Source of the DNA: an uncultured Bacillota bacterium
Lineage (GTDB): Bacteria; Bacillota_I; Bacilli_A; RFN20; CAG-631
Length of the DNA: 30,239 nucleotides
Direction: 5' to 3'
NCBI GenBank assembly: GCA_905197115.1
Contig: CAJJXN010000012.1
Location: forward strand, 1 to 30,239
This document shows positions 1 through 7,539 of the stretch, piece by piece. The notes below the pieces were generated by a model, which saw only the letters and a program-made list of their open reading frames with translations, searched no databases and was not told the DNA's origin. Made by a program: the position numbers and the translations under genes. How positions within the stretch are numbered: the stretch's first letter is position 1; the number at the start of each line of letters is the position of its first letter.

Positions 1-132
1 TTATTTGTTTTAAAAATTGCTAAGTCTTTCTTTACAATTCCAATTCATGTGGTATTAGTAATGCCATTGATCTATGTCTTAGATAAAAGAGGAATGCTCA
101 AAAGTGAATTAAAAGAAGAGAAAGAAAATTAG
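1..132 (+). CDS. C-terminal fragment of a membrane protein (5' end outside window)
   Basis: Frame 1 is open from the window edge to a TAG at 130-132 and encodes the last 43 residues. It contains one hydrophobic segment (roughly residues 9-27, IPIHVVLVMPLIYVL) followed by a charged tail rich in Lys and Glu that would lie in the cytoplasm. A terminal helix followed by a short basic/acidic tail would fit a small integral membrane protein such as an ECF-transporter S component, but the fragment is too short to assign. No terminator is visible before the next promoter. Confidence 0.6.
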   Translation, partial: LFVLKIAKSFFTIPIHVVLVMPLIYVLDKRGMLKSELKEEKEN

Positions 133-135
133 TTT

Positions 136-164
136 TTTACAAAAAAAGACAATTATTGTAAAAT
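136..164 (+). promoter_or_regulatory. Sigma-A-type promoter for the cse60-like/galK/pepV unit
   Basis: A TTTACA -35 (136-141) and a TAAAAT -10 (159-164) are separated by exactly 17 bp, each matching the consensus at five of six positions. Transcription would start near 171. The next gene has its Shine-Dalgarno site at 185-190. No other good promoter is visible before galK or pepV, so this one probably drives all three genes. Confidence 0.6.
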
Positions 165-195
165 AAATATGGTATATGTATTGTAGGTGATACAT

Positions 196-378
196 ATGGT
201 AAAAGTTGAAATTTTTGATGAAGAGCATGAAAAAGATTTGCAAAAGAGAGTAAATGAGTTTATTCAAAATATTGCAGAAACGAATTTAATTGATATTAAA
301 TATCAAGTTCATGCATTTTTAGCCGCATCGAGTGAACAAATTTATTGTTATTCGGCCATGATTATTTTTAAAGTTTAA
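196..378 (+). CDS. Cse60-like small protein, 60 residues
   Basis: This is a 60-residue acidic protein (MVKVEIFDEEHEKDL..., ending IYCYSAMIIFKV). The pattern resembles the Bacillus Cse60 sporulation protein family: a short beta strand, a DEEHEKDLQ helix start, then DIKYQV and IYCYSAMII strands at about the same length. The ATG at 196 is chosen over an in-frame GTG at 187 because AGGTGA (185-190) sits 5 nt before it. It is the first gene after a good promoter and lies 11 bp before galK. Cse60 is known as a mother-cell sporulation gene in Bacillus, but its molecular function is not established. Nothing else here points to sporulation, so the role may be general. The assignment is by remembered sequence pattern only. 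Confidence 0.6.
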   Translation: MVKVEIFDEEHEKDLQKRVNEFIQNIAETNLIDIKYQVHAFLAASSEQIYCYSAMIIFKV

Positions 379-389
379 GGAGTGAAAGT

Positions 390-1535
390 ATGTTAGAAAG
401 TGTAAAAAATGAATTTATACGTCTCTTTGGAGAATTAAATGATGCTCGATTCTTTTTTTCGCCAGGAAGAGTGAATATTATTGGCGAACATATTGATTAT
501 AATGGTGGATATGTTATGCCATGCGCAATTAATTTAGGCACTTACTTTATTATTAAAAAAAATGATTTGATGAAAGTAAGAGCATATTCTATGCAATTTC
601 CTTTACTAGGTATTTGTGAATTTGATGTAAAAGATGATAAAAAGAAAAAAGAGTGGACTGATTTTATTAAAGGTATAATTAAAATATTTGATATTCACTT
701 TGGGTTTGATTTAGTTGTTTATGGAACAATACCACATAGTAGTGGATTGTCTTCAAGTGCATCTTTTTGTACAGGACTTGGATATGCTTTATCAACATTA
801 AATCATCATTTAATTGAGGGAACGCAATTGGCTTTAATGTGTAAAAGAGTAGAAAATGAATTTATGGGAGTTAATTGTGGAATTATGGATCAATTTATCG
901 TTTGTAACGGCAAAAAAGATCATGCTTTATTACTTAATTGTGATCAATTAACTTACGATGTAATTCCTTTTGATTTAAAAAATTATTCTTTAATTATTGC
1001 CAACACGAATAAAATAAGACAACTATCGGATTCAAAATATAACGAAAGAAAAAAAGAAAGTGAAGAAGCCTTACAAATTCTTCATGATAACGGGTATTCT
1101 TATGAAAATCTTTGCGATATTCGTGATGGATATGAAAAATATTTACCTTTATTTAAAGATGAAGTAATTGCAAGAAGATTTAAACATATTGTCAGTGAAA
1201 ACTTAAGAACAATTCAAGCATCAGAAGCTTTAAAACAAGGAAATATTGAAGAGTTAGGTAAATTATTAACACAATCACATTTATCTTTGCAAAATGATTA
1301 TGAAGTGAGTGGAATCGAACTAGACACAGTAGTGAATGCGTTTTTGGCGCAAAAAGATTGTGTAGGAGCAAGAATGACAGGAGCTGGATTTGGAGGATGT
1401 GCAATCGCTATTTTCCCAAAATCAAGATGCGAAGAAGTTAAAAAAGAAGTATATCAAATATATGTAGATAAAATCGGTTATGAACCAAGTTTTTATCAAG
1501 TGACGATCAATGATGGTGTAAAAGAAATAAAGTAG
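390..1535 (+). CDS. galK: Galactokinase
   Basis: This cytoplasmic GHMP-family kinase phosphorylates galactose to galactose-1-phosphate, the first step of the Leloir pathway. All family motifs are present: the galactokinase signature GRVNIIGEHIDYNGG (residues 26-40), the phosphate-binding loop PHSSGLSSSAS (115-125), the catalytic-base region GIMDQF with Asp167, and the C-terminal motif 3 GARMTGAGFGGCA (326-338). Arg27 in the first motif corresponds to the catalytic arginine. At 381 residues it is a normal length and appears complete. The start has an AAGGAG-type site just upstream (378-383). galT and galE are not adjacent; the next gene is a dipeptidase 9 bp downstream, so the operon is not a classical gal operon. 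Confidence 0.96.
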   Translation: MLESVKNEFIRLFGELNDARFFFSPGRVNIIGEHIDYNGGYVMPCAINLGTYFIIKKNDLMKVRAYSMQFPLLGICEFDVKDDKKKKEWTDFIKGIIKIFDIHFGFDLVVYGTIPHSSGLSSSASFCTGLGYALSTLNHHLIEGTQLALMCKRVENEFMGVNCGIMDQFIVCNGKKDHALLLNCDQLTYDVIPFDLKNYSLIIANTNKIRQLSDSKYNERKKESEEALQILHDNGYSYENLCDIRDGYEKYLPLFKDEVIARRFKHIVSENLRTIQASEALKQGNIEELGKLLTQSHLSLQNDYEVSGIELDTVVNAFLAQKDCVGARMTGAGFGGCAIAIFPKSRCEEVKKEVYQIYVDKIGYEPSFYQVTINDGVKEIK

Positions 1536-1544
1536 GTGAAAAAG

Positions 1545-2927
1545 ATGGATTTAAAAAAATACCATGATGAGATGGTAAAAGAATTAGCAAATATTATTCA
1601 AATAAAATCAGTTTTGGATACTCCAGTAGAAAATGGGCCATTTGGAAAAGGAAATAAAGAGTGTTTAGAGTATGTATTGGATTTGTGTGCAAGATTAGGA
1701 TTTAAAACCAAAAATTTAGATGGATATTGTGGATATGCTGAAGTGGGAGAAGGAAAAGAAATTTTTGCAATTATTTCTCATTTAGATGTGGTTCCAGAAG
1801 GAGAAGGATGGACTTATCCACCCTATAGTGCAACAATAGACAAAAATATAATGTATGGAAGAGGAACGTGGGATGATAAAGGACCAGCCATTGTTTCTAT
1901 TTATACAATCAAAGCGTTGATGGATCAAAATTATCCATTTAATAAAAGAGTTCGTTTGATTTTTGGTTGTAATGAAGAAACCGGTTCTTTATGTGTAGAA
2001 CATTATTTGAAAGAAGAAGGACAAATTACTTATGGTTTTACTCCAGATGCTGATTTTCCAGTAATTTATGGAGAAAAAACAATTAATAATATTACTCTTA
2101 AAGGAAAAGCTATCAATCAAGGCTCTTGTCAATTAAAATCTGTTCAAGCGGGCGATGCATTTAATGCAGTTATTTCCAAAGCTGAATTCGTTATCACATA
2201 TGGTTGTGAAAAATGTAAAGAAGCATTCATAAAACAACTAGAAGAAGAATTTAATAATCACCCAGTTCAATGTAATTGTCAAATTATAAATGACGAAATT
2301 CATATGACTGTGATTGGAAAGGCGGCTCATGGTTCTTTACCTATGCTTGGGTTAAATGCTGCTTCTTATGGAATTTATATTTTAAATGCAGTAGGACTTC
2401 AAAATAGTTTTATTCAATGGTATGCCAAATACATTGATTTGGAATACAATGGAAAAAAATTAGGTTGTTTTGCAAATGATAAATTCGGTGATATTGCAGT
2501 AAATGTTGGAATTGTGACATATGAAAAAGATCAATACTTTGTGGGAATTAATTGTCGATTGCCTTTTAATACAACATCTTTAAATGTGGTAGAAGAGATG
2601 AAAAATACTTTAAAAGACGAAGAAGTAGATGTTACTTTAGAATATGATTCCCAAGGATTTTTATTCGATGAAAAATCTCCTATGATTCAAACCATGATGA
2701 AAGCATATCAAAAAGTGACGAATGATTTAGATTCTAAACCACTTTGCATTGCTGGAGGAACCTATGCACGACATTTTAATAATTGTGTAGGCTATGGTGC
2801 AAGTTTACCTTTCTCTCCAGAAGAAAATATTCATAGTGCAAACGAACGCTTGAAATTAGAAATCTTAGATATTTTACTCGAAATATATGTAGAAGCAGTA
2901 AAAGAACTTTTACAAATTCAAATTTAA
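1545..2927 (+). CDS. pepV: PepV-type M20 dipeptidase (Sapep family)
   Basis: This is a cytoplasmic two-metal peptidase that releases amino acids from dipeptides, with known PepV enzymes acting on Xaa-His and related dipeptides. The metal and catalytic residues of family M20 are visible: His79 and Asp81 in SHLDVV, the bridging Asp110 in GRGTWDDKG, the Glu144-Glu145 pair in GCNEETGS, Asp168 in TPDADFP, and a late His in the EENIHSANE segment. The lid-domain motif GKAAHGSLP is present. The ATG at 1545 is preferred over the GTG at 1536 because AGGTGA at 1534-1539 precedes it by 5 nt, giving 460 residues, which is usual for PepV. The gene follows galK directly and ends at a terminator. Confidence 0.93.
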   Translation: MDLKKYHDEMVKELANIIQIKSVLDTPVENGPFGKGNKECLEYVLDLCARLGFKTKNLDGYCGYAEVGEGKEIFAIISHLDVVPEGEGWTYPPYSATIDKNIMYGRGTWDDKGPAIVSIYTIKALMDQNYPFNKRVRLIFGCNEETGSLCVEHYLKEEGQITYGFTPDADFPVIYGEKTINNITLKGKAINQGSCQLKSVQAGDAFNAVISKAEFVITYGCEKCKEAFIKQLEEEFNNHPVQCNCQIINDEIHMTVIGKAAHGSLPMLGLNAASYGIYILNAVGLQNSFIQWYAKYIDLEYNGKKLGCFANDKFGDIAVNVGIVTYEKDQYFVGINCRLPFNTTSLNVVEEMKNTLKDEEVDVTLEYDSQGFLFDEKSPMIQTMMKAYQKVTNDLDSKPLCIAGGTYARHFNNCVGYGASLPFSPEENIHSANERLKLEILDILLEIYVEAVKELLQIQI

Positions 2928-2929
2928 TA

Positions 2930-2960
2930 AAAAATGGCACTCAATTTGGGTGTCATTTTT
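2930..2960. terminator. Bidirectional intrinsic terminator between pepV and the minus-strand gene
   Basis: AAAAATGGCACTC (2930-2942) pairs with GGGTGTCATTTTT (2948-2960) over 13 bp with two G-T wobbles and a 5-nt loop. A/T tracts on both flanks make it usable from either side. It overlaps the stop codon of the minus-strand gene (2953-2955), so it serves two convergent genes. Confidence 0.85.
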
Positions 2961-3876
2961 CTTTAATTTCTTTGATTTCTTCATAGGAATTATATTTGTG
3001 ATTTATAGAGAACATCAATCCACCATAAAGAATTAAAAAGTGTAAACAAGTAGTAATAATTAAAGGCCAATAAGAATCTAATTGATAAAAAGGATGTGCT
3101 AAAGCTTGAAGAAACGGTAAGTTGTAATCACAAAAAACACTATAAGCTAATCCTAAATATTCGCCAAGCAAAACAAAAACAAACAAAACAGGGTAAATGA
3201 TATAATGTCTTGTTTTCACCATTTTACCGTTAAATTTCTTATATAAGAAATGAGCTAAAAAAATGGTGATTAAAGTTGAAACAAAAGAGAAATACCCCCA
3301 TGAAAATAAAAACATAAGTAAAGCAGCGTTAATAAAACCAGCCAAAATGATTCCAAACAAACCACTATAATAATGTTGTTTTTTAATGTTTCCATAAGGT
3401 CTTTGCATTGCTGAATCAATCATAGTTTTTATTGGTAAGAAACATTCATGGTGAGCTTGCAACACAGAATCTTCAAAAATATATAATGGGGCATCGCTAG
3501 CCATATTGCGATTACAAATTGGGCATGTGTCACATCCATCAATTGAATTATTGTCGAGAATCTCAACCATTTTATCAATACAAGTTATAATTTCGTTGTC
3601 ATTTGTTTTAAGTGGATTTAAATAGGAATCAACACTAAATGTCCCATATTTATTTTTTTCTAATGAAGGGCAAACTTCTTTAAGATGATATAGTTGCCGA
3701 CTTATTTCATCACAAGTTTTTAAATTGACATTTCTGGGTATGTTAATAGATATCTTGATTAATCCATTCGTGTTTTTGATTGACACGAATCTTCTTTTAT
3801 AAATTCCATAAGTGATTTTATTTGAAACTTTGAAATGGTATTTTAAAAAAAAGAGGTCTAAAATCGATTTTTCCAA
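2953..3876 (-). CDS. Unknown membrane protein with an N-terminal cytosolic domain and a zinc-knuckle motif
   Basis: I do not recognise this protein. From the TTG start it has 307 residues. An N-terminal soluble part of about 110 residues is followed by a probable zinc site: Cys115/118/121 (CDTCPIC) and then HHEC about 20 residues on (His142-His143, Cys145). About four hydrophobic segments follow (roughly 168-190, 193-212, 225-247, 270-290), and the protein ends in a KEIKEK-type charged tail. The TTG at 3876 is chosen because AAGGTG lies 6 nt upstream of it; an in-frame ATG at 3891 has its only AGG directly abutting and no spacer. An upstream TTG at 3933 would lie before the predicted transcription start. 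It is convergent with pepV and divergent from tmk. The topology suggests a membrane sensor or assembly factor, which is speculation. Confidence 0.75.
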   Translation of the reverse strand: MEKSILDLFFLKYHFKVSNKITYGIYKRRFVSIKNTNGLIKISINIPRNVNLKTCDEISRQLYHLKEVCPSLEKNKYGTFSVDSYLNPLKTNDNEIITCIDKMVEILDNNSIDGCDTCPICNRNMASDAPLYIFEDSVLQAHHECFLPIKTMIDSAMQRPYGNIKKQHYYSGLFGIILAGFINAALLMFLFSWGYFSFVSTLITIFLAHFLYKKFNGKMVKTRHYIIYPVLFVFVLLGEYLGLAYSVFCDYNLPFLQALAHPFYQLDSYWPLIITTCLHFLILYGGLMFSINHKYNSYEEIKEIKEK

Positions 3877-3921
3877 ATCTATCACCTTCATCCTATAAGT
3901 TATTTTATGCTTTTTTGAGAA

Positions 3922-3952
3922 ATTTAACAACAAAATAATAAAGTGGTGTCAA
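3922..3952 (-). promoter_or_regulatory. Candidate promoter of the zinc-knuckle membrane protein gene
   Basis: On the minus strand a perfect TTGACA (3952-3947) is followed after 19 bp by TTAAAT (3927-3922). The spacer is long and the -10 matches only four of six positions, so the call is tentative. A start near 3915 would leave a leader of about 40 nt with the AAGGTG site before the TTG start at 3876. Confidence 0.4.
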
Positions 3953-4010
3953 TTAGTAATAATCAACAACGATAAATATAACACAACAATTAAACTTTGG
4001 AAATAGTTTT

Positions 4011-4151
4011 TTATTCATTATTAAAAATACAAAAATACCAATATTGGAGATTGGCATGCTCTTTCATTATATAATGAACTGGGTAAAATTGGTAGAAATT
4101 AAATAATTTCTTAGTGTCGTAAAATAAAGTTACATGTGATACACCTCCTTT
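4011..4151 (-). pseudogene. Frameshifted small ORF (about 41 codons) behind a strong Shine-Dalgarno site
   Basis: On the minus strand a near-perfect AAAGGAGGTG (4151-4142) precedes ATG (4135-4133) at a workable distance, but the next codon is TAA (4132-4130). In the frame that starts at the G of this ATG, GTA ACT TTA and so on stays open for 40 codons down to TAA at 4013-4011. It would encode an aromatic-rich peptide (VTLFYDTKKLFNFYQFYPVH...). A single extra G (ATGGTAACT in place of ATGTAACT) would join the start and the frame into an intact 41-residue protein. It could be a recently broken gene, a sequencing error, or chance. No family is recognised. Confidence 0.4.
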
Positions 4152-4168
4152 GTTGAAATCTAGTTTCT

Positions 4169-4200
4169 ATACTCTATCTTTTATTAAAAAGATAGTGTAT
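4169..4200. repeat. Inverted repeat spanning the tmk promoter region
   Basis: Arms ATACTCTATCTTTT (4169-4182) and AAAAGATAGTGTAT (4187-4200) are complementary at 13 of 14 positions around an ATTA loop. The right arm runs into the TATAAT box at 4198-4203, and on the opposite strand a TATAGA box lies across the left arm (4171-4166). At 17 bp spacing each strand has the same weak -35 (TATCTT). It could be an operator or simply symmetric divergent promoters. Confidence 0.6.
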
Positions 4201-4203
4201 AAT
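4198..4203 (+). promoter_or_regulatory. -10 box of the tmk promoter
   Basis: A perfect TATAAT lies 20 nt before the tmk start codon, with AGGTG (4213-4217) between them. The -35 at 17 bp spacing is poor (TATCTT, 4175-4180), so the promoter may depend on an activator or on the surrounding inverted repeat. It heads the long co-directional run to the terminator at 13463. Confidence 0.5.
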
Positions 4204-4223
4204 AATTTATTGAGGTGTTGTGT

Positions 4224-4868
4224 ATGGGTTTATTTATAACGATTGAAGGTCCTGAAGGAAGTGGCAAAACAACGGTAGCCAAAATGATCACAGAAAGATT
4301 AAAAATGGAGGGTTATCCTGTTGTTTATACAAGAGAACCTGGAGGCGTTGAAATTGCTGAAAAGATTCGGGATATTATTTTAGATGTGAATAACACAAAA
4401 TTAGATCCTCGAAGCGAAGCGTTATTGTATGCAGCAAGTCGTCGTCAACATTTAGTTGAAAAAGTGGAACCGGCTTTAGCTGAAGGGAAGATTATTATAT
4501 GTGATCGCTTTATTGATAGTTCTTTAGCTTATCAAGGCCATGCGAGAGGACTTGGCATTGATGAAGTGTTTGAAATGAATATGTTCGCAATTAACAAACG
4601 TTTACCGGATTTGACAATTTTATTAGATATCGATCCACAAGAAGGTTTAAATCGAATCAATAAAAATCGCAGTGGTGAATTAAATCGTTTAGATTTAGAA
4701 AATTTATCTTTTCATCAAAAAGTACATGAAGGATATGAAATTTTAAAAACGAAATATGCAAAGCGTTTTAGTATTGTGGATGCCAATAAATCGAAAGAAG
4801 AAGTTTTTAAACAAGTTTTAGATCTTGTTTTAAAAATGTGTGAAGAAAAAAATATATGCAAACAATAA
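4224..4868 (+). CDS. tmk: Thymidylate kinase
   Basis: dTMP kinase makes dTDP from dTMP with ATP, an essential cytoplasmic step of dTTP supply. The P-loop GPEGSGKTT is at residues 9-17, the TREPGG motif that contacts dTMP is at 36-41, and the DRFIDSSLAYQG segment (94-105) carries the DR(Y/F) motif. The later LID segment with NRLDLE is of the Gram-positive type. The ATG at 4224 is chosen over the GTG at 4215 because the latter lies inside the Shine-Dalgarno site. The protein has 214 residues, the family norm. It overlaps holB by 13 bp, as expected for the conserved tmk-holB pair. Confidence 0.96.
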   Translation: MGLFITIEGPEGSGKTTVAKMITERLKMEGYPVVYTREPGGVEIAEKIRDIILDVNNTKLDPRSEALLYAASRRQHLVEKVEPALAEGKIIICDRFIDSSLAYQGHARGLGIDEVFEMNMFAINKRLPDLTILLDIDPQEGLNRINKNRSGELNRLDLENLSFHQKVHEGYEILKTKYAKRFSIVDANKSKEEVFKQVLDLVLKMCEEKNICKQ

Positions 4869-5833
4869 AATCTTATTTATTAGAAACACAACCCATAGTT
4901 TATCAAACGTTAAAAAATGCGTTTTTAAATCATAAAACATCCCATGCTTATATTATTAATGGCAGCAAAGGTTCACTTGTATTGCCCATTGCTGAATTAA
5001 TTGCTCAAAGTTTAGTATGTCAACAAAAACAAGATGATGGATTGGCTTGTGAAACGTGTTTGGATTGTTTAAAGATTAAAGAAAACAACTATATTGACTA
5101 TCTTTTTTTCAACGGAGAAGATTTAAAAAACGATCAAGTTTTAAGAATCCAAAAGGAATTCAATAAATCTGCTGTTGAAAAACAAAATATTAAAATTTAT
5201 ATTATTCATTTGATTGAAAAAGCGCCTATTTCATCCTTAAATAAATTATTAAAATTTATTGAGGAACCGAACTCAAATATTGTGGCTATTTTTACAACAA
5301 ATTCTTTATCTTCTATTTTGCCAACCATCACTTCTCGTTGTCAAATTGTCACTTTGAAACAATTTGGGCATAAGGAATTAGTTCATAAAATGGTTGAGCA
5401 GGAAATTGAATTAGAAGATGCAAATATGATGGCAACAATGAGTAATGATGTGGAAGCAAATATCGCTTTAATTCATTCAAGTGAATATGTACAAGTAAAA
5501 GAATTGTTGAAAGAAAGTTTAAGAAAATTAAACGATAAAGGTGATTATTTTATTTATTATGTTCAAAGTAATGTGTTGCCTGTTTTGGATAAAATAAATA
5601 AAACAGAATTATATTTGGATTTATTAGAAACTTGTTTTTTTGAAACTATTTTTTGTAAACATCAACAAAGAGAAGCAAAATTTTTAAAAGAAGAGATTGC
5701 GAAAATGGTTTCAAGTTGTGAAAATGTAGATCAAAAAATTTTGGCTGTGATGTTAGCAAAACAAGAATTATTATCGAATGCAAATCAACAACTTGTCTTT
5801 GATAAATTGTTAATAACTTTAAATAGGCGGTGA
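4856..5833 (+). CDS. holB: DNA polymerase III delta' subunit
   Basis: Delta' is a structural subunit of the clamp-loader complex that places the beta clamp on DNA. Visible features are the zinc module Cys55-x9-Cys65-x2-Cys68-x2-Cys71, the degenerate P-loop region (NGSKGS at 36-41, without the usual GKT, normal because delta' does not hydrolyse ATP), the sensor-type LLKFIEEPN stretch (131-139), and the Ser160-Arg161-Cys162 SRC motif that supplies the arginine finger in trans. The 325-residue length is typical. It starts inside the end of tmk (13-bp overlap) and its TGA ends 4 bp before ricT. Confidence 0.93.
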   Translation: MQTIKSYLLETQPIVYQTLKNAFLNHKTSHAYIINGSKGSLVLPIAELIAQSLVCQQKQDDGLACETCLDCLKIKENNYIDYLFFNGEDLKNDQVLRIQKEFNKSAVEKQNIKIYIIHLIEKAPISSLNKLLKFIEEPNSNIVAIFTTNSLSSILPTITSRCQIVTLKQFGHKELVHKMVEQEIELEDANMMATMSNDVEANIALIHSSEYVQVKELLKESLRKLNDKGDYFIYYVQSNVLPVLDKINKTELYLDLLETCFFETIFCKHQQREAKFLKEEIAKMVSSCENVDQKILAVMLAKQELLSNANQQLVFDKLLITLNRR

Positions 5834-5837
5834 GAAA

Positions 5838-6698
5838 ATGAACGAAGAAAATAACTGTTTAAATGAACAAAAAGAAGAAATTGTTTATTCATATGTCGTG
5901 GGGGTTAGTTTTAAAAAAGCACTTCAAGTTTATTATTTTGGAACAAATGATGCAACATTAAAAATTGGTGATCATGTAGTCGTAGAAACAGCTCGAGGAT
6001 TAGAACTTGGTTTAATTAAAGTGGGACTTAAAACACTGCAAGAAGTGAAACTAAAAGCAGAATTAAAACCTGTGTTAAGAATTGCGACCAAACAAGATGT
6101 AGATAAATATGCTGAAAATGAAATTTTGGCTCAAAAAGCGCATGAAATATGTTTGAGTTGCATAAGCCAACTTAATTTATCAATGCATTTAATTAGCAGC
6201 GAATACGTGCTTGACACGACAAAAGTAATCTTTACATATGTTAGTGATGATCGTGTAGATTTTCGTGAATTATTAAAATTATTAGCACAAAAGTTACGTT
6301 GTCGTATTGAACTTCGTCAAATTGGTGCAAGAGACCGCTCTAAAGCAGTTGGTGGAATTGGACCTTGTGGTTTACCTCTTTGTTGTAGTACTTTCTTGTC
6401 TGATTTTGAAGGAATCAGCATTAATATGGCGAAGAACCAGTTATTAGCTTTAAATATCCAAAAATTATCAGGACAATGTGGAAAATTAGTTTGTTGTTTA
6501 AAATACGAAGACGAATACTACACTAAATTAAAAGAAGGACTACCTAAATTAGGGCAAAGAGTAACATATAATCATCAAGAATATAAAGTGACCTCATTAA
6601 ATGTATTATCTAGAATGATAAAACTAGATAACAAAGAAGAAAGTTTACTTTTAACCATTGATGAATTTTTAAAGAAAGATAAAAAATCCCATGAATAG
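5838..6698 (+). CDS. ricT: PSP1-domain protein RicT (YaaT)
   Basis: RicT is part of the RicA-RicF-RicT (Y-complex) factor that in Bacillus binds Fe-S clusters and directs RNase Y to specific mRNA cleavages, with effects on competence, biofilm and sporulation. The PSP1 domain occupies roughly residues 60-150 and is followed by the conserved Cys motifs GPCGLPLCC (Cys177, 182, 183) and QCGKLVCC (Cys214, 219, 220). The complete length is 286 residues. A GGCGGTGAG site precedes the ATG. It follows holB as in Bacillus, though yaaQ, yaaR and yabA, usual neighbours there, are absent. RicA and RicF are not in the window. Confidence 0.93.
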   Translation: MNEENNCLNEQKEEIVYSYVVGVSFKKALQVYYFGTNDATLKIGDHVVVETARGLELGLIKVGLKTLQEVKLKAELKPVLRIATKQDVDKYAENEILAQKAHEICLSCISQLNLSMHLISSEYVLDTTKVIFTYVSDDRVDFRELLKLLAQKLRCRIELRQIGARDRSKAVGGIGPCGLPLCCSTFLSDFEGISINMAKNQLLALNIQKLSGQCGKLVCCLKYEDEYYTKLKEGLPKLGQRVTYNHQEYKVTSLNVLSRMIKLDNKEESLLLTIDEFLKKDKKSHE

Positions 6699-7536
6699 AC
6701 AACAAAGTTTTACAAATGATAAAGCATCTTTATATGTAATTGCAACGCCAATTGGAAATTTATCTGAAATAACTTTACGAATGCGTGAAACATTACAAAT
6801 GGTGGATTATGTTTATTGTGAAGATACACGAATTAGTAGTATACTCTTAAAACATTTAAATATTAAAAAACTATTATTTAGTGCTTATGAGAATAAGGAA
6901 TTAGAAGCAGCAAGTGAAATTATTGCTTATTTAAAACAAGATAAAACGATTGCTTTGATGAGTGATGCGGGATATCCGGGCATTTCTGATCCGGGGCAAA
7001 AAATTATTCAAAAAGTAATTGAAGAAAACTTTAATGTTGTAGTAATTAATGGACCAAGTGCCGTTATTCAAAGTGTAGTGGCTTCTGGATTTTCAACCGA
7101 TCATTTTTATTTTTATGGTTTCTTAGATCCTAAAAGTGGAAAAAGAAAAACGCAGTTAACTTCTTTAAAAGATTTTGAGCATACGCTTGTATTTTATCAA
7201 AGTCCACATAAAGTAAAAGAATGCTTAATAGATCTTTTAGAAGTGTTTGGAAATCGAAAGATTTGTTTATGTAGAGAATTAACAAAGAAGTTTGAAGAAT
7301 ATATACGAGGAACAATACAAGAAATCTTACCTTTAGTTGATACATTAAAAGGTGAAATGGTATTAGTTGTCGAGGGAAAAAAGAAACAAAAAAAACAAAT
7401 TGATCAAAGTGTTGTGGATTTAATTGAAGAAAAAATTGCTTGTGGAATGTCAAAAACACAAGCGATTAAAGAAGTTGCAAAAGAATTAGAGATATCAAAA
7501 AATGAATTATACAATTATTATCATGTAGGGGGATAA
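6691..7536 (+). CDS. rsmI: 16S rRNA 2'-O-methyltransferase for C1402 (RsmI)
   Basis: RsmI uses SAM to methylate the ribose of C1402 in the decoding centre of 16S rRNA. The tetrapyrrole-methylase fold shows its motifs: ATPIGNLSE (18-26), YCEDTRIS (42-49), SDAGYPGISDPG (91-102), the NGPSAV loop and the FYQSPHK and CRELTK segments. At 281 residues it is full length. The start overlaps ricT by 8 bp and has no clear Shine-Dalgarno sequence, suggesting translational coupling. No later start keeps the first motif intact. Confidence 0.95.
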   Translation: MNRQQSFTNDKASLYVIATPIGNLSEITLRMRETLQMVDYVYCEDTRISSILLKHLNIKKLLFSAYENKELEAASEIIAYLKQDKTIALMSDAGYPGISDPGQKIIQKVIEENFNVVVINGPSAVIQSVVASGFSTDHFYFYGFLDPKSGKRKTQLTSLKDFEHTLVFYQSPHKVKECLIDLLEVFGNRKICLCRELTKKFEEYIRGTIQEILPLVDTLKGEMVLVVEGKKKQKKQIDQSVVDLIEEKIACGMSKTQAIKEVAKELEISKNELYNYYHVGG

Positions 7537-7539
7537 ATC

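Noticed and set aside
1192..1404. Antisense open frames inside galK and similar ones inside rsmI, proS, mnmG, rsmG, udk, the HAD gene, ispE, gdpP and the patatin gene
   Set aside because: They lie in the shadow of well-identified genes, have no ribosome sites of note and encode low-complexity or non-family sequences.
4065..4076. Perfect 12-bp palindrome CATTATATAATG, with TATAAT on both strands
   Set aside because: No -35 at a suitable distance on either strand, and AT-rich palindromes of this length are expected by chance. The nearby CCAATATTGG (4038-4047) is set aside for the same reason.
4856..5833. Missing GKT in the P-loop region of HolB
   Set aside because: Delta' subunits normally lack a functional ATP site, so this is expected.
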